Shown here: piece after piece, positions 16,480-25,301 of the stretch
Layout of the letters: every line of letters begins with the position of its first letter
Position numbering within the stretch: the first letter of the stretch is position 1
NCBI GenBank assembly: GCA_002337125.1
Contig: DDFJ01000004.1
Span: forward strand, 733,889-797,888
From: Chitinophagaceae bacterium UBA1931
Lineage (GTDB): Bacteria; Bacteroidota; Bacteroidia; Chitinophagales; Chitinophagaceae
DNA length: 64,000 nt
Direction of reading: 5' to 3'
Made by a program: the position numbers and the translations under genes
The notes under the pieces: generated by a model
Database searches by the model: none
What the model was told of the DNA's origin: nothing
Seen by the model: the letters and a program-made list of their open reading frames with translations, nothing else

Positions 16480-17162
16480 AAAATCAATGATGGCAGTTGC
16501 GATAAACGATCAATAATAAAATCAGGTTTGTATGGCTTTAATTCTTCTTTGGTATAAGCTCCTGTTGTAATGCCAATCACCATTCCGCAACCGGCATTGC
16601 GTCCCTCCATAATATCCACTTCGGTATCACCAATTTTTACCACTCTTGATGAATCAGTAATACCAGCTTCTTTCATTAACTGCTGAATCATGAACGGGTA
16701 AGGCCGCCCTTCATCCACTTCGTCACTTGCAATGACATAATCAATTTTTCCGCCCGGCAACCAGTTCAGGCGTTTTAAAATAACATCAGCAATGGACCGG
16801 GTAAAACCGGTGTTTAAAGCAATTTTTATATTGTTGCTGCGGAGTTCATCAAACACGTCTTCTGCAAAATAAAGAGGCTGCAGATCTTCATCCTGCTCAT
16901 AAAACTGAATCATGTTACGGATGAAATCGTCGTGTATCTGTTCCTGTAGTTCAGCCGCAAGTGCATCTGAGTTACTGTAATATTTTTTCAGTAACATCTT
17001 AATGGCATCGGCTTTGCGCCAGCCCATTACTTTGTTTACTTCATCTGCAGGAATAGGATGCCCGTTTTCACGAAAGGCATTGATAAAAGAACCTGCTACG
17101 TTGCCCCTGTCTTTTACAGTTGTACCGGCAATATCAAATACGGCCAAGGAATAATTCATCAT
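16476..17162 (-). CDS. Phosphonatase-like HAD hydrolase (PhnX-related)
   Basis: A 228-aa HAD-superfamily enzyme closely resembling phosphonoacetaldehyde hydrolase. The nucleophile Asp10 lies in AVFDIAGTT, then MGWRKADA has Lys50 at the place of the PhnX Schiff-base lysine (GLLKIDH in PhnX). LNTGFTRSIADV, DEVDEGRPYPFM and IGDTEVDIMEGRNAG complete the HAD motifs. One difference is that the PhnX histidine three residues after the lysine is Ala53 here, so the substrate may differ (TIGR03351 group). The expected reaction is C-P cleavage of phosphonoacetaldehyde to acetaldehyde and phosphate. The start is one of two adjacent ATGs (17162 or 17159), both within the 3' arm of a perfect 17-bp hairpin (separate entry). 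An in-frame GTG at 17198 is possible but adds non-homologous residues. The stop overlaps the MFS start by 4 nt. Confidence 0.82.
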   Translation of the reverse strand: MMNYSLAVFDIAGTTVKDRGNVAGSFINAFRENGHPIPADEVNKVMGWRKADAIKMLLKKYYSNSDALAAELQEQIHDDFIRNMIQFYEQDEDLQPLYFAEDVFDELRSNNIKIALNTGFTRSIADVILKRLNWLPGGKIDYVIASDEVDEGRPYPFMIQQLMKEAGITDSSRVVKIGDTEVDIMEGRNAGCGMVIGITTGAYTKEELKPYKPDFIIDRLSQLPSLIL

Positions 17163-17207
17163 GTTGTGCTGCTTTAATAAAAGTGAAAGTAGCAGCACAA
17201 CATGATG
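17157..17207 (-). promoter_or_regulatory. Perfect 17-bp inverted repeat hiding the phosphonatase-like start codon
   Basis: The arms 17157-17173 and 17191-17207 are exact reverse complements (17 of 17) around a 17-nt loop. In the leftward mRNA the 3' arm is AGCAGCACAACATGATG, and its last six bases are the two candidate start codons. There is no U-tract afterwards, so it is not a typical terminator. If it folds, ribosome access to the phosphonatase-like gene is blocked. It lies in the 92-bp gap after the phosphoesterase gene, which separates the envelope genes of the operon from the cytoplasmic catabolic genes. Confidence 0.7.
17174..17203 (-). CDS. Possible 9-codon leader peptide within the hairpin
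   Basis: In the leftward mRNA an ATG at 17203 opens the frame MLCCYFHFY, ending with TAA at 17176-17174. It covers most of the 5' arm and the whole loop and stops exactly before the 3' arm that holds the next gene's start codon. A ribosome translating it would open the hairpin, which is the geometry of translational attenuation or coupling. No ribosome-binding site is evident, and such a short ORF can arise by chance. Confidence 0.25.
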   Translation of the reverse strand: MLCCYFHFY

Positions 17208-17254
17208 CAGATGTTACGAAAACATGAACTGAATATTAAAAGTACGGTTGTGCA

Positions 17255-20044
17255 TTATTGTTGCTTTGGTTTATTCTTATAATGTTCTTCCCGCTGTTCA
17301 TCTTCGTCATCCATTCTCGGGCCCTGTTTCACTTTCCGCCAGTCGATGTTGCGGTTGTATTTTTTCATTGCCTGTTCCGGATCAAATACACGTTTATCAG
17401 GAAATACAAATGTGTAAGGTGTATAATCGGGTTTATCTGTAAAAAAATCCTGCAAGAGTGAGGCAGTGGCATCGTACTGGTTTACATAGTTTATGTTTAG
17501 TGTATTATAAATGACTTTGAGTATTGAACCAAAACTTGCATGCGTATGTGAAACATAATTGCGTTTTACATAAGGACCTGCCATCATCAATACACTGCGG
17601 TGTGCATCCACATGATCCACTCCACCCTGCGGATCATCTTCAGTAATAATCACCAGCATGTTTTTCCAATATTTCGTACGTGAAAGAAAATGCAGAATCC
17701 GTCCAACAGCGAGATCATTATCTGCCATAAAAGAATGGGTGTAAGGATATCCATCTTCCGGTCTTGTTCCGGCACCATGATCATTGGGCACCTGCATGGT
17801 AATAAGCTGTGGTAATTTTTCTTTTCCGTTAATCCATCTTTTGGTGAACTCCGTTTCAAACTGCTCCATCCTGAACTGGTCGGGGATGTTCATATTAAAG
17901 CCTGCATAGTTGTGTGATGTGTGGCTCCACAATGCTTTCTGCATGGGCACCATTACACCATGCCCGGCACCCGTAAGTGTATCGTACCATTCTTCACGCA
18001 CATGTGCTGTTTCATTGGCTTCACCAAAATTGTAAAACGAAACATGGCTTCGTTCCAATGCTTCCCATAGTCCACCAATCTCTGCATAATCTTCAGGATC
18101 CATGCTTCCTGTACTTCCGGGAAAACGGCGACCGGGTGCTTTAGAAAACCAGGATGCAGATTTATCCACACTTGAATTGGTTTCAACCCATTCGTTTGGT
18201 ATCACACCCATCATCCAATGATGACCATGAATAGACGCATCACTTTCACAATAAAAATTATCACTGTATGCAAACTCAGCAGCTGCCTTTAAATGATTGG
18301 GCATTATATCAGCAGCTGAAATTTTTATTGTATCACCCTTTCCACGAATGGCTACAGCATTACCAAATCTTGCAAGTGTTTCGTCTCCCCTGCCTGTTTT
18401 CATCTGTCCAAATATTTCATCATAGGTCCTGTTTTCTTTGGTGATGTACACAATGTATCTGATCGGGCTTTGCCTGATTTTTGGTAAAGGAGGCAAGGGA
18501 TTTTTGCCATCATCAGCAATACTTACTTCCTTCATTGTATTTGCCAGGCATTGTTTTGTATAAACAGCCAACTGCTGTTCATCCGGCCTTTTTATTTTCT
18601 GAAATGCAGCCAGCTGAATATCGCCGATATAAGTTCCCTGCACAGGCTTTACAAAACCTTTACCACCATTTGGCCCTGCTCCATAACCACGGCAACTGAT
18701 TACGTATAATTCTTTTTCATCCCTGCTCAGCAATACTCTTGCAGGCCCCCACCCTGTTGGTATTAATCCTTTTGTTTGCCTGCCTGCAACATCCACAACA
18801 GCAACTGCATTAAACCCAAGCAAGGCCACATACAATGTTTTTTCATCCTTGCTTAATGTAATTCCAAATGGCAACAGTCCACGGTGTTTATCAATCCGTT
18901 TATCGACTTTGATGGGAATATGTGCAACAATTTTCCGTGTGTGATAGTCGATGACTGAAATATTATCATTGGTTGCATTGGTAACATAGGCAAAACGTTT
19001 CCCAACGGCAACAGAGTTGGGAGATGCTCCACCCACCACTTCTGCATCTTCAATCATCTGGCCAATCTGGTGACCGGTTTTATACCTGTCAATAATTTTA
19101 TTGGTTGCAAGATCGATGGTAAACACACTCATTGCTTCTGGTGCAAGCGGACTACCCACACCGGGAATTTCTTTTCCTTCCACTTCTGTTCCGTTAATGG
19201 ATTCTTTTGTGTTATCGCCATACGGATGCCAGGGTATCATCATGGAATTATAGTTAGATGAATCCATTCCCTTTACAAGCGGATATTCATACATCCCCAC
19301 ATTGGCAACAAAAGCTGTTTGCTGATCGGGGCTTAAAGCAAGCCCGAAAGGTTGACGGCCGGCTTTTATACTTGCAGTAATTTTTTTTGTTGTGAGATCA
19401 ATCCGTACCATACGGAAATTTCCACGGTCAAGTACCAGGAGTTCATTGGAAGATGAACGGTATACAAGATCGGATGTAAAGCTGTCGTGATATTCTTCAG
19501 CACCTACTTTACCATTTAATGAAATAGAATCAATGCGCTGCAGGGTTGTGATATCATAAATAATCACCGCACCATTATCACCACCGCTTAAAAAAACAGA
19601 TTTTGAATCAGGGGCAAATGCAACACCAAGAAAAGAACCATTGCTGAGCGGAGAAGGGATAACCATACCTGTATCTGCCACTCCTGAAAACACATCCATT
19701 GAAACAGGATTGTGTGCAAGTGGTGAATTAATCTTCTGGTTATAGCTCGGCACCCGCAGCGATTTCATGGTCGCTAAATGTATAATGGTAAATACGCCGT
19801 TGTGTAAGGTTACCGCAGTGCTTCCATCGGGCGAAATAGCCATACCAAACGGATCATGAGTAATACGGATGGTTTGCCCGGCAGGAGTTACAAAACGTCC
19901 GCTGGGTAAAACAGAAACACCTGCAGTATCAATTCTGCAATATTGATTGCCGGCAGGAACAGTAAGCACATTGTATTTTTTTGTTTGTGCATTTGTTGAC
20001 TGCATCATTAACAGCAATACAAAAAAGAAAGATGTATACTTCAT
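17255..20044 (-). CDS. YncE-type beta-propeller fused to phosphoesterase/alkaline phosphatase-family domain, exported
   Basis: A 929-aa exported protein. The start at 20044 gives a clean signal peptide (MKYTSFFFVLLLMMQSTNAQ); a longer frame from 20065 adds seven residues. Residues about 30-460 are beta-propeller blades (YVTN/YncE type, e.g. GVAFAPDSKSVFLSGGD and KDEKTLYVALLGFNAVAVVD). Residues about 530-880 match the phosphoesterase family (PF04185 / alkaline phosphatase-like fold): IVYITKENRTYDEIFGQ, FAYSDNFYCESDASIHGHH, ITEDDPQGGVDHVDAHRS and SHTHASFGSILK contain the expected metal- and phosphate-binding acidic and His residues. It probably releases phosphate, or processes phosphoesters or phosphonate esters, in the periplasm or on the surface. 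It lies 76 bp after susD and 92 bp before the phosphonatase-like gene. Confidence 0.85.
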   Translation of the reverse strand: MKYTSFFFVLLLMMQSTNAQTKKYNVLTVPAGNQYCRIDTAGVSVLPSGRFVTPAGQTIRITHDPFGMAISPDGSTAVTLHNGVFTIIHLATMKSLRVPSYNQKINSPLAHNPVSMDVFSGVADTGMVIPSPLSNGSFLGVAFAPDSKSVFLSGGDNGAVIIYDITTLQRIDSISLNGKVGAEEYHDSFTSDLVYRSSSNELLVLDRGNFRMVRIDLTTKKITASIKAGRQPFGLALSPDQQTAFVANVGMYEYPLVKGMDSSNYNSMMIPWHPYGDNTKESINGTEVEGKEIPGVGSPLAPEAMSVFTIDLATNKIIDRYKTGHQIGQMIEDAEVVGGASPNSVAVGKRFAYVTNATNDNISVIDYHTRKIVAHIPIKVDKRIDKHRGLLPFGITLSKDEKTLYVALLGFNAVAVVDVAGRQTKGLIPTGWGPARVLLSRDEKELYVISCRGYGAGPNGGKGFVKPVQGTYIGDIQLAAFQKIKRPDEQQLAVYTKQCLANTMKEVSIADDGKNPLPPLPKIRQSPIRYIVYITKENRTYDEIFGQMKTGRGDETLARFGNAVAIRGKGDTIKISAADIMPNHLKAAAEFAYSDNFYCESDASIHGHHWMMGVIPNEWVETNSSVDKSASWFSKAPGRRFPGSTGSMDPEDYAEIGGLWEALERSHVSFYNFGEANETAHVREEWYDTLTGAGHGVMVPMQKALWSHTSHNYAGFNMNIPDQFRMEQFETEFTKRWINGKEKLPQLITMQVPNDHGAGTRPEDGYPYTHSFMADNDLAVGRILHFLSRTKYWKNMLVIITEDDPQGGVDHVDAHRSVLMMAGPYVKRNYVSHTHASFGSILKVIYNTLNINYVNQYDATASLLQDFFTDKPDYTPYTFVFPDKRVFDPEQAMKKYNRNIDWRKVKQGPRMDDEDEQREEHYKNKPKQQ

Positions 20045-20120
20045 AACATAAAATTTAAACAACAACGGAGCTAAGAATAGCTCCGCTGTAAAAGTATGAG
20101 AAAAGAAAGAGGAACTTAAT

Positions 20121-21704
20121 TTACTTCAGAATCCACATCACCCCGTTGATATCATCATTACCTGCATATTGCGACTGCAATGCAGCTTTGTAATTATCAG
20201 CATTGGATGTAAGCTCTGATCCAAAATACTGGAATCGTTTTGCAATACGGCTGCCATTACCTGTACCCGGACCCGTTGTAAATACAGGAACACCTGTACG
20301 CCTGTTCTGGAAATAAGCTTCCAGTCCTGAATGACGGAACAGCGCAAGGTATCGCTGCTTTAATATCTGGTCAAGGCCTGCTGCATTATTACCTGCGTAG
20401 GTAACATTGCTTTGCGCATAGTATGTACCGAAATCAACATTTACATTATAGGTGTTATACACTGCAGTAGAACCGGGACTTCCTGATTTAAGAAAATAAG
20501 CTGTAAAAGTTCCGCTTTCAGGAATACCATAAAATTTCATCGATGCTTTGATAGCTGCTTTGTAATGTGCTTCAGCATTTCCCAACGGACCAGAAGTAAT
20601 CCATCCACGGTTAATTGCTTCAGCAATATTGAACAGCATTTCAGCATAACCAAGCTGTATAGCCGGTTCGCCGGTATATGTTTGATAATAGCGGTAGCGG
20701 TTAATCAGGGAATATTGTCCGGCATTGGCTTTTGCATACATCGCACCAAGATCTTCACCGGGATCAGCACCTGCAAATGCAGCATAGCTTACCGGTGATG
20801 CACCGCCTGCAACCAGTGCAGCAGCCGGTTCGGCAGTAACAAATATCCTTGGGTCGTTTAATGAAGTCAGTAAACCGATATACGTTGCCGATGTATTGTA
20901 GCGTGTTGCATCAAACCCAAAGTTGGATGGGTTCATCGGGTAATAGTTGGTGGGTGACACATATACATACTGCAGGTTATCATCTGTACTCTGCATGATT
21001 GGATACTGCGATGCATTGCTGATGATGGTTGAGAACTGTGATTTGATATTTAAATCAGCATCAGCTTCTTTTTTGCTCAGTTCAATCAGCAAACGTAAAC
21101 GTAATGTATTAACAGCCTTACGCCACCTGTTCAAATCATTGTTGTAATAAATATCACCGGCAAGGGTATTATTGCTTGCATCAATAAGTTGCCCCAACTG
21201 TGTATTGGCCGTATCCAGCCACTTTAATGATTGCTGGAAAATTGTTTTCTGTGCATCATATTTTGGCTTGAGGTTATCGGCTCCTTGTAACGCTTCTGTC
21301 ATTGGCAGATCACCCATCTGTAAACTCATTTTAGTAAACAGGTAAGCCCTGAAAAACCTGGCAAGAGCCGAATAGGGATTCACTGCAGCAGCACCATTCT
21401 TAACTGCTTCTTCTTCCATCTTACCCACATTTTTCAATGTAGTATAGTAGTTGGAACCTGAACCAAAATCATAACGGTTGTTTCCGTAATAATCATAATT
21501 ACAAAGAAAATACTGACCCCATCTTTCATACATGCTGTAATGTCCATCGGTCATATCATTCAACACGCCATTGAATAAAAGCGAGGCAGGAACACTTACA
21601 GGCTTGTTTTTGTTTACACTGAAATCTTCAAATGATTTCCGGCAGCTGCCTGCTACAACAAGCAGCAGGATCATTGCAGATAAAATATGGATAGAACGTT
21701 TCAT
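20121..21704 (-). CDS. SusD/RagB-family substrate-binding outer-membrane lipoprotein
   Basis: A 527-aa lipoprotein of the SusD/RagB class. From the ATG at 21704 the leader is MKRSIHILSAMILLLVVAGSC, with the lipid-accepting Cys21. A longer frame from 21755 would precede this with unrelated residues overlapping susC, so it is rejected. The body is helix-rich with SusD-like features (ALARFFRAYLFTKMSLQMGDLPMTEAL, YAEMLFNIAEAINRGW, ILKQRYLALFRHSGLEAYFQNRRTGVP). It forms the lid of the SusC transporter encoded 22 bp upstream. The subtype resembles the SusD-like family found with non-glycan substrates as well as glycans, so SusD by itself does not prove a sugar substrate; the downstream genes point to a phosphorus-containing one. 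Confidence 0.92.
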   Translation of the reverse strand: MKRSIHILSAMILLLVVAGSCRKSFEDFSVNKNKPVSVPASLLFNGVLNDMTDGHYSMYERWGQYFLCNYDYYGNNRYDFGSGSNYYTTLKNVGKMEEEAVKNGAAAVNPYSALARFFRAYLFTKMSLQMGDLPMTEALQGADNLKPKYDAQKTIFQQSLKWLDTANTQLGQLIDASNNTLAGDIYYNNDLNRWRKAVNTLRLRLLIELSKKEADADLNIKSQFSTIISNASQYPIMQSTDDNLQYVYVSPTNYYPMNPSNFGFDATRYNTSATYIGLLTSLNDPRIFVTAEPAAALVAGGASPVSYAAFAGADPGEDLGAMYAKANAGQYSLINRYRYYQTYTGEPAIQLGYAEMLFNIAEAINRGWITSGPLGNAEAHYKAAIKASMKFYGIPESGTFTAYFLKSGSPGSTAVYNTYNVNVDFGTYYAQSNVTYAGNNAAGLDQILKQRYLALFRHSGLEAYFQNRRTGVPVFTTGPGTGNGSRIAKRFQYFGSELTSNADNYKAALQSQYAGNDDINGVMWILK

Positions 21705-21726
21705 CGTCTTAATAAGTTTGTTGTTT

Positions 21727-24700
21727 TTAGAAAGTAACATTGATGTTAAAACCAAACCTTCTTACAGTTGGTGATTGTACACTTGTACCTGTTGTGGAAT
21801 AATTGTACTGGTCAAGATCCACATCCTTAAAACGCTTGTCTTTATAGAAATAGATCAGGTTACGTCCCACCAGTGAAACAGTTACTTTGCTGATGAATGT
21901 ATTGCGCAGCAGGCTTTCAGGCAAGTCATAACCAATGGTTACTTCACGCAGTTTGGCATAGGTTTTACTCATCAGGTTGGCTTCTGTTACACCATAATAC
22001 TTACTGATGTAATCCTGCACCTGTGTAACGGTTTTGTTTGGCGCAAACTGTAAATCCTTATAGTTGAGAACAGCTCCTGTGGTACCATCATAGTTAATGG
22101 AAGCAGCATTTGAAACCTGCACACCTTCACCAACATATACGCCTTTGTAATTCGGATCGCCTGCATGATCGTTATCTGATGAACGGGCAATGCCAAATGC
22201 TCCCTGTACTGTTTCAAGGTTACGGCCACCACGCATGGTTTTGTTATGCAGGTAATCAGAAGTTACACCTCCTACATTACCATCAAACTGGAAACCTACA
22301 CTCAGTCCTTTCCAGCTAAGCTTGTTAAATACTGCCCACTGAAACTTACCATTCAGGTAACCAAGAAACTGTGCCTTTGGGTTAGAAATCGGTTTACCCG
22401 CTGCATCATTAATAATCTGTCCATCCTGTGTTCTTACAAAAGCACTTCCATAAAATTTATCAACACGGTCGCCTTTTTTAAAGAAGGTATTATACACCGT
22501 TTGTCCGGGAGGCAATTCAAAATAAACATCTTTATAAGTTGAATAGTTAACCAGCACATCCCAGTTAAGACCATTCTTCGACTTTAAAGGCGAACCTGAT
22601 AATGAAAGTTCATAACCGGTTTTCTTTGTTTTGAGTGCATTGATGTAATAATAGTTATAACCTGTAGCAGATGAAACAGGGTTACTTAAGATACGGGGAC
22701 CATCCAGGTACTGGAAAGTAGTTGCACTCAATCCCAAACGGTTATTCAGAATCTTCACATCAACACCCTGCTCAAAACTTATACGAAGTGATGATTTGAT
22801 ATTCGGATCAAACAGGTTGCTGGTAAAATAAGCTGCTGTCTGACTGTTATATGGTTTTGATGTTGAATAAGCAGATGCCAGTGAAAAATCGGGGCCACCA
22901 TAAGGTGAGAGATAATTGTTACCATAATCAAGCGGGTAATCATACAATGAGTTGCCTGATGGTGTATTGCCAAATGCTGCAATGGTTGAGAACGGAGCCA
23001 TACCAACAGTTTCACTTGTGGGCACTCCACGTACGCTTGCAAACGCACCTCTCAGTTTAAGGTAAGAAATAACAGAAGGCAGTTTTACATAATCAGAAAC
23101 AACGGATGAGAGTGAAATGCTCGGGTAGAAATAACTGTTATTCTGAACCGGCAATGCTGATGATTTATCAACCCTTCCAGAGAAAGATAAGGTTGCGTAT
23201 TTACCAGCTGATGCATCGAGTGAAGCAAATGCACTCAGTACAAGCATATCAGATGCAAAACTGCTGGCCTGTACCGGGTTGAGAGAGTTACTGAAACTGT
23301 ACACCCCAGGTACATTTAAATAATCAGTTGATGTGAAATTTGAATTATAAGAGAAGGAACGGATGTTACCACCAACCAGGCCTGAAAGGTTTACGAACTT
23401 CTGAATATCATAATTATAGTTCAGCATCAGTTCGGTATTGTTTTCAAACAGGTTACGGTGGTCTTCACGGTAATCGCCCTTATTACCTTCACGGCTGTAA
23501 GGATGCGCAGAGAAAGGCATTTTCTCCGTACGTAACAGGTTATAGGCAGTCATCTGTGAACGTAAGGTTGTGCTTAAGTGTCTGTCAATTTTATAGTTTG
23601 CAGAAACATATCCATACACATCTGATTTATGATGACTGCGCAACCACTCATACACAGTAAGCCATGGGTTGTGGTAACGCTGGTATTCAGCAAACACACT
23701 TTGTGTGCCAACCTTACCGGGTTGCCATATACCCCTGATCAACGGAGATTCCACATCCCAGTCGGCACCTGTCCATATAGCCACACTATAAATTAAACTG
23801 TTTGGGCCATAATCAACATCGGGATAGTTGGGTGTGTACTGCCTGTTAAAATTCAGGTTTGCTTCAATCTTCAACCGTCTGGAAGGGTTGTAACTTCCGT
23901 ACATATTAAAGTCGGTGATGTTCAGCTGCATATTCGGGATAATGCTTTGCTGGTATGAATGCGAAAGTGAAAAACGAAGATTGTAATTATCACCCGCCGA
24001 GCTCAATGAAATGTTATTGGTTGACTGAAACCCTGTTCTTAAAAAACGGCCAAGATTATTTTTACCCCTGGCAACCCATGCAGCAGGCTTTATATTACCT
24101 GTATATTTTAAACCACCGGGGAACGTTGTGGTATAAGATGTATTCGGTGTATATTCTCCATCCCATTGTGGTATTAACTGGCCGTTAAACTTTGGCCCCC
24201 ACACATCATAGTCAGCATCATTTAAACCACCGCCCAATCCGTTGCCAAAAGCATACAAACAGTTTTCACCGGGTCCGTACTCATCCTGTAAACGGGGAAA
24301 TGCAATAAAGCCTTTGTCAAACGAATTGGTGGAGTTTAATTCAACCTGCCAGCCTTTTCTTGTTTTACTTCCTTTTTTGGTAGTAATAACTATGGCACCG
24401 TTTGATGCACGGCTACCATATAAGGCTGCAGCTGATGGTCCTTTTAATACGGTGTAAGATTCGATATCATCCGGGCTGATGTTCCATGTATCAGAACTGA
24501 TGGGAATACCATCAACCACATACAATGTAATTTCACTTCCACGAAGCAGCACGGTTGGCTTACGCAGCATTTCTGCATTGGCACCAACTGATAAACCAGC
24601 AATCTTTCCGGTTAAACCGGTGATAGGATTCTGATCCCTGGCTTTTATCAGTTCATCTCCTTTGATTTCCTGCACGGCGTAACCAAGCCTCTTGGTTTCT

Positions 24701-25050
24701 TTCTTTACACCTAATGCTGTAACCACCACTTCCTCCAATGCTTTCAATTCAGGCTCAAGTTCAATCACTACATAATTATCATTTTCTGCAACATATTCCA
24801 GTTTGTGATAACCAGCTGCACTGATCACCAGTGTTGCACCTTTTGAAACCTTAATAGAAAATTCACCGGTTTCGTTAGCCGATGTTCCCTGCTGGCTTCC
24901 TTTTACTTTAACAGAAGCAGCCGCAATGGGTTCCCTTTCTGTTTTTGAAATAATTTTTCCTGTAACGGTTTGTGCAAAAATTGCAGCAGGGCTTATTATA
25001 ACCAGCAGTGCAATGCACAAGAGTTTTAGTAAATGTGTAATGAACCTCAT
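21727..25050 (-). CDS. SusC/RagA-family TonB-linked outer-membrane transporter
   Basis: A 1107-aa transporter. The ATG at 25050 gives a normal signal peptide (MRFITHLLKLLCIALLVIISPAAIFAQ); an upstream in-frame codon at 25098 is within the promoter area. A carboxypeptidase-regulatory domain (about 28-105; VTGKIISKTEREPIAAASV) is followed by EEVVVTALGVKKETKRLGYA, the SusC hallmark linker, then the plug (VLLRGSEITLYVVDGIPI, VLKGPSAAALYGSRASNGAI) and a barrel ending in GFNINVTF. It is the first gene of a seven-gene leftward operon with SusD, phosphoesterase, phosphonatase-like, MFS, FAD oxidase and PLP-enzyme genes. Pho-box-like phased repeats lie just upstream. It would bring large or scarce organophosphorus compounds across the outer membrane; the substrate is inferred. 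Confidence 0.92.
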   Translation of the reverse strand: MRFITHLLKLLCIALLVIISPAAIFAQTVTGKIISKTEREPIAAASVKVKGSQQGTSANETGEFSIKVSKGATLVISAAGYHKLEYVAENDNYVVIELEPELKALEEVVVTALGVKKETKRLGYAVQEIKGDELIKARDQNPITGLTGKIAGLSVGANAEMLRKPTVLLRGSEITLYVVDGIPISSDTWNISPDDIESYTVLKGPSAAALYGSRASNGAIVITTKKGSKTRKGWQVELNSTNSFDKGFIAFPRLQDEYGPGENCLYAFGNGLGGGLNDADYDVWGPKFNGQLIPQWDGEYTPNTSYTTTFPGGLKYTGNIKPAAWVARGKNNLGRFLRTGFQSTNNISLSSAGDNYNLRFSLSHSYQQSIIPNMQLNITDFNMYGSYNPSRRLKIEANLNFNRQYTPNYPDVDYGPNSLIYSVAIWTGADWDVESPLIRGIWQPGKVGTQSVFAEYQRYHNPWLTVYEWLRSHHKSDVYGYVSANYKIDRHLSTTLRSQMTAYNLLRTEKMPFSAHPYSREGNKGDYREDHRNLFENNTELMLNYNYDIQKFVNLSGLVGGNIRSFSYNSNFTSTDYLNVPGVYSFSNSLNPVQASSFASDMLVLSAFASLDASAGKYATLSFSGRVDKSSALPVQNNSYFYPSISLSSVVSDYVKLPSVISYLKLRGAFASVRGVPTSETVGMAPFSTIAAFGNTPSGNSLYDYPLDYGNNYLSPYGGPDFSLASAYSTSKPYNSQTAAYFTSNLFDPNIKSSLRISFEQGVDVKILNNRLGLSATTFQYLDGPRILSNPVSSATGYNYYYINALKTKKTGYELSLSGSPLKSKNGLNWDVLVNYSTYKDVYFELPPGQTVYNTFFKKGDRVDKFYGSAFVRTQDGQIINDAAGKPISNPKAQFLGYLNGKFQWAVFNKLSWKGLSVGFQFDGNVGGVTSDYLHNKTMRGGRNLETVQGAFGIARSSDNDHAGDPNYKGVYVGEGVQVSNAASINYDGTTGAVLNYKDLQFAPNKTVTQVQDYISKYYGVTEANLMSKTYAKLREVTIGYDLPESLLRNTFISKVTVSLVGRNLIYFYKDKRFKDVDLDQYNYSTTGTSVQSPTVRRFGFNINVTF

Positions 25051-25072
25051 AAGAGCTTTTTTGATTTGAGTG

Positions 25073-25080
25073 CAAATCTG
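25073..25080 (-). promoter_or_regulatory. Candidate -7 box of the susC operon
   Basis: The minus strand reads CAGATTTG, one mismatch from TAnnTTTG. The start codon is 22 bp downstream and the phased GTTAC-type repeats begin 11 bp upstream, which suits an activator-dependent promoter that lacks a -33 box. Confidence 0.4.
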
Positions 25081-25090
25081 CCAGCTCTTT

Positions 25091-25156
25091 GTTACCACTC
25101 TTTTAACAGCGTGTTACTAAACTATCACCAGAATGTAACCGAATTGTTACAGAACA
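25091..25156 (-). promoter_or_regulatory. Six 11-bp-phased repeats resembling a Pho box array
   Basis: Steps of exactly 11 bp starting at 25091, 25102, 25113, 25124, 25135 and 25146 begin with GTTAC, TTTAA, GTTAC, ATCAC, GTAAC and GTTAC. In the direction of susC transcription they read like CTGTAACAATT, which matches 9 of 11 positions of an E. coli PhoB half-site (CTGTCACAAAT). Direct repeats with an 11-bp period are the known layout of PhoB/PhoP boxes. The same gap is shared with the divergent GH110 gene. The Bacteroidetes Pho consensus was not available to me for comparison. Confidence 0.55.
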
Positions 25157-25301
25157 CAACGAAAGGCACTTGTGTTAAATTGCTATTATGTAATTGCTAT
25201 GAAAGCATGAACTAAACTCATATCTGCATAATGTTGCCTGAATACAAATTGAAACAATCGCTTATTTTTATCATGACATATAAAAAAATCAACCCGAGGC
25301 A

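Noticed and set aside
21705..21755. A longer SusD start at 21755 overlapping susC
   Set aside because: The extra 17 residues precede a complete lipoprotein leader that starts at 21704 and would disable it.
25051..25089. A hairpin directly before the susC start codon (AAGAGCT ... AGCTCTT with an inner GATTTG/CAAATC stem)
   Set aside because: Its upstream half overlaps the candidate -7 box, so it would probably not be transcribed in full; the stem is also short and interrupted.
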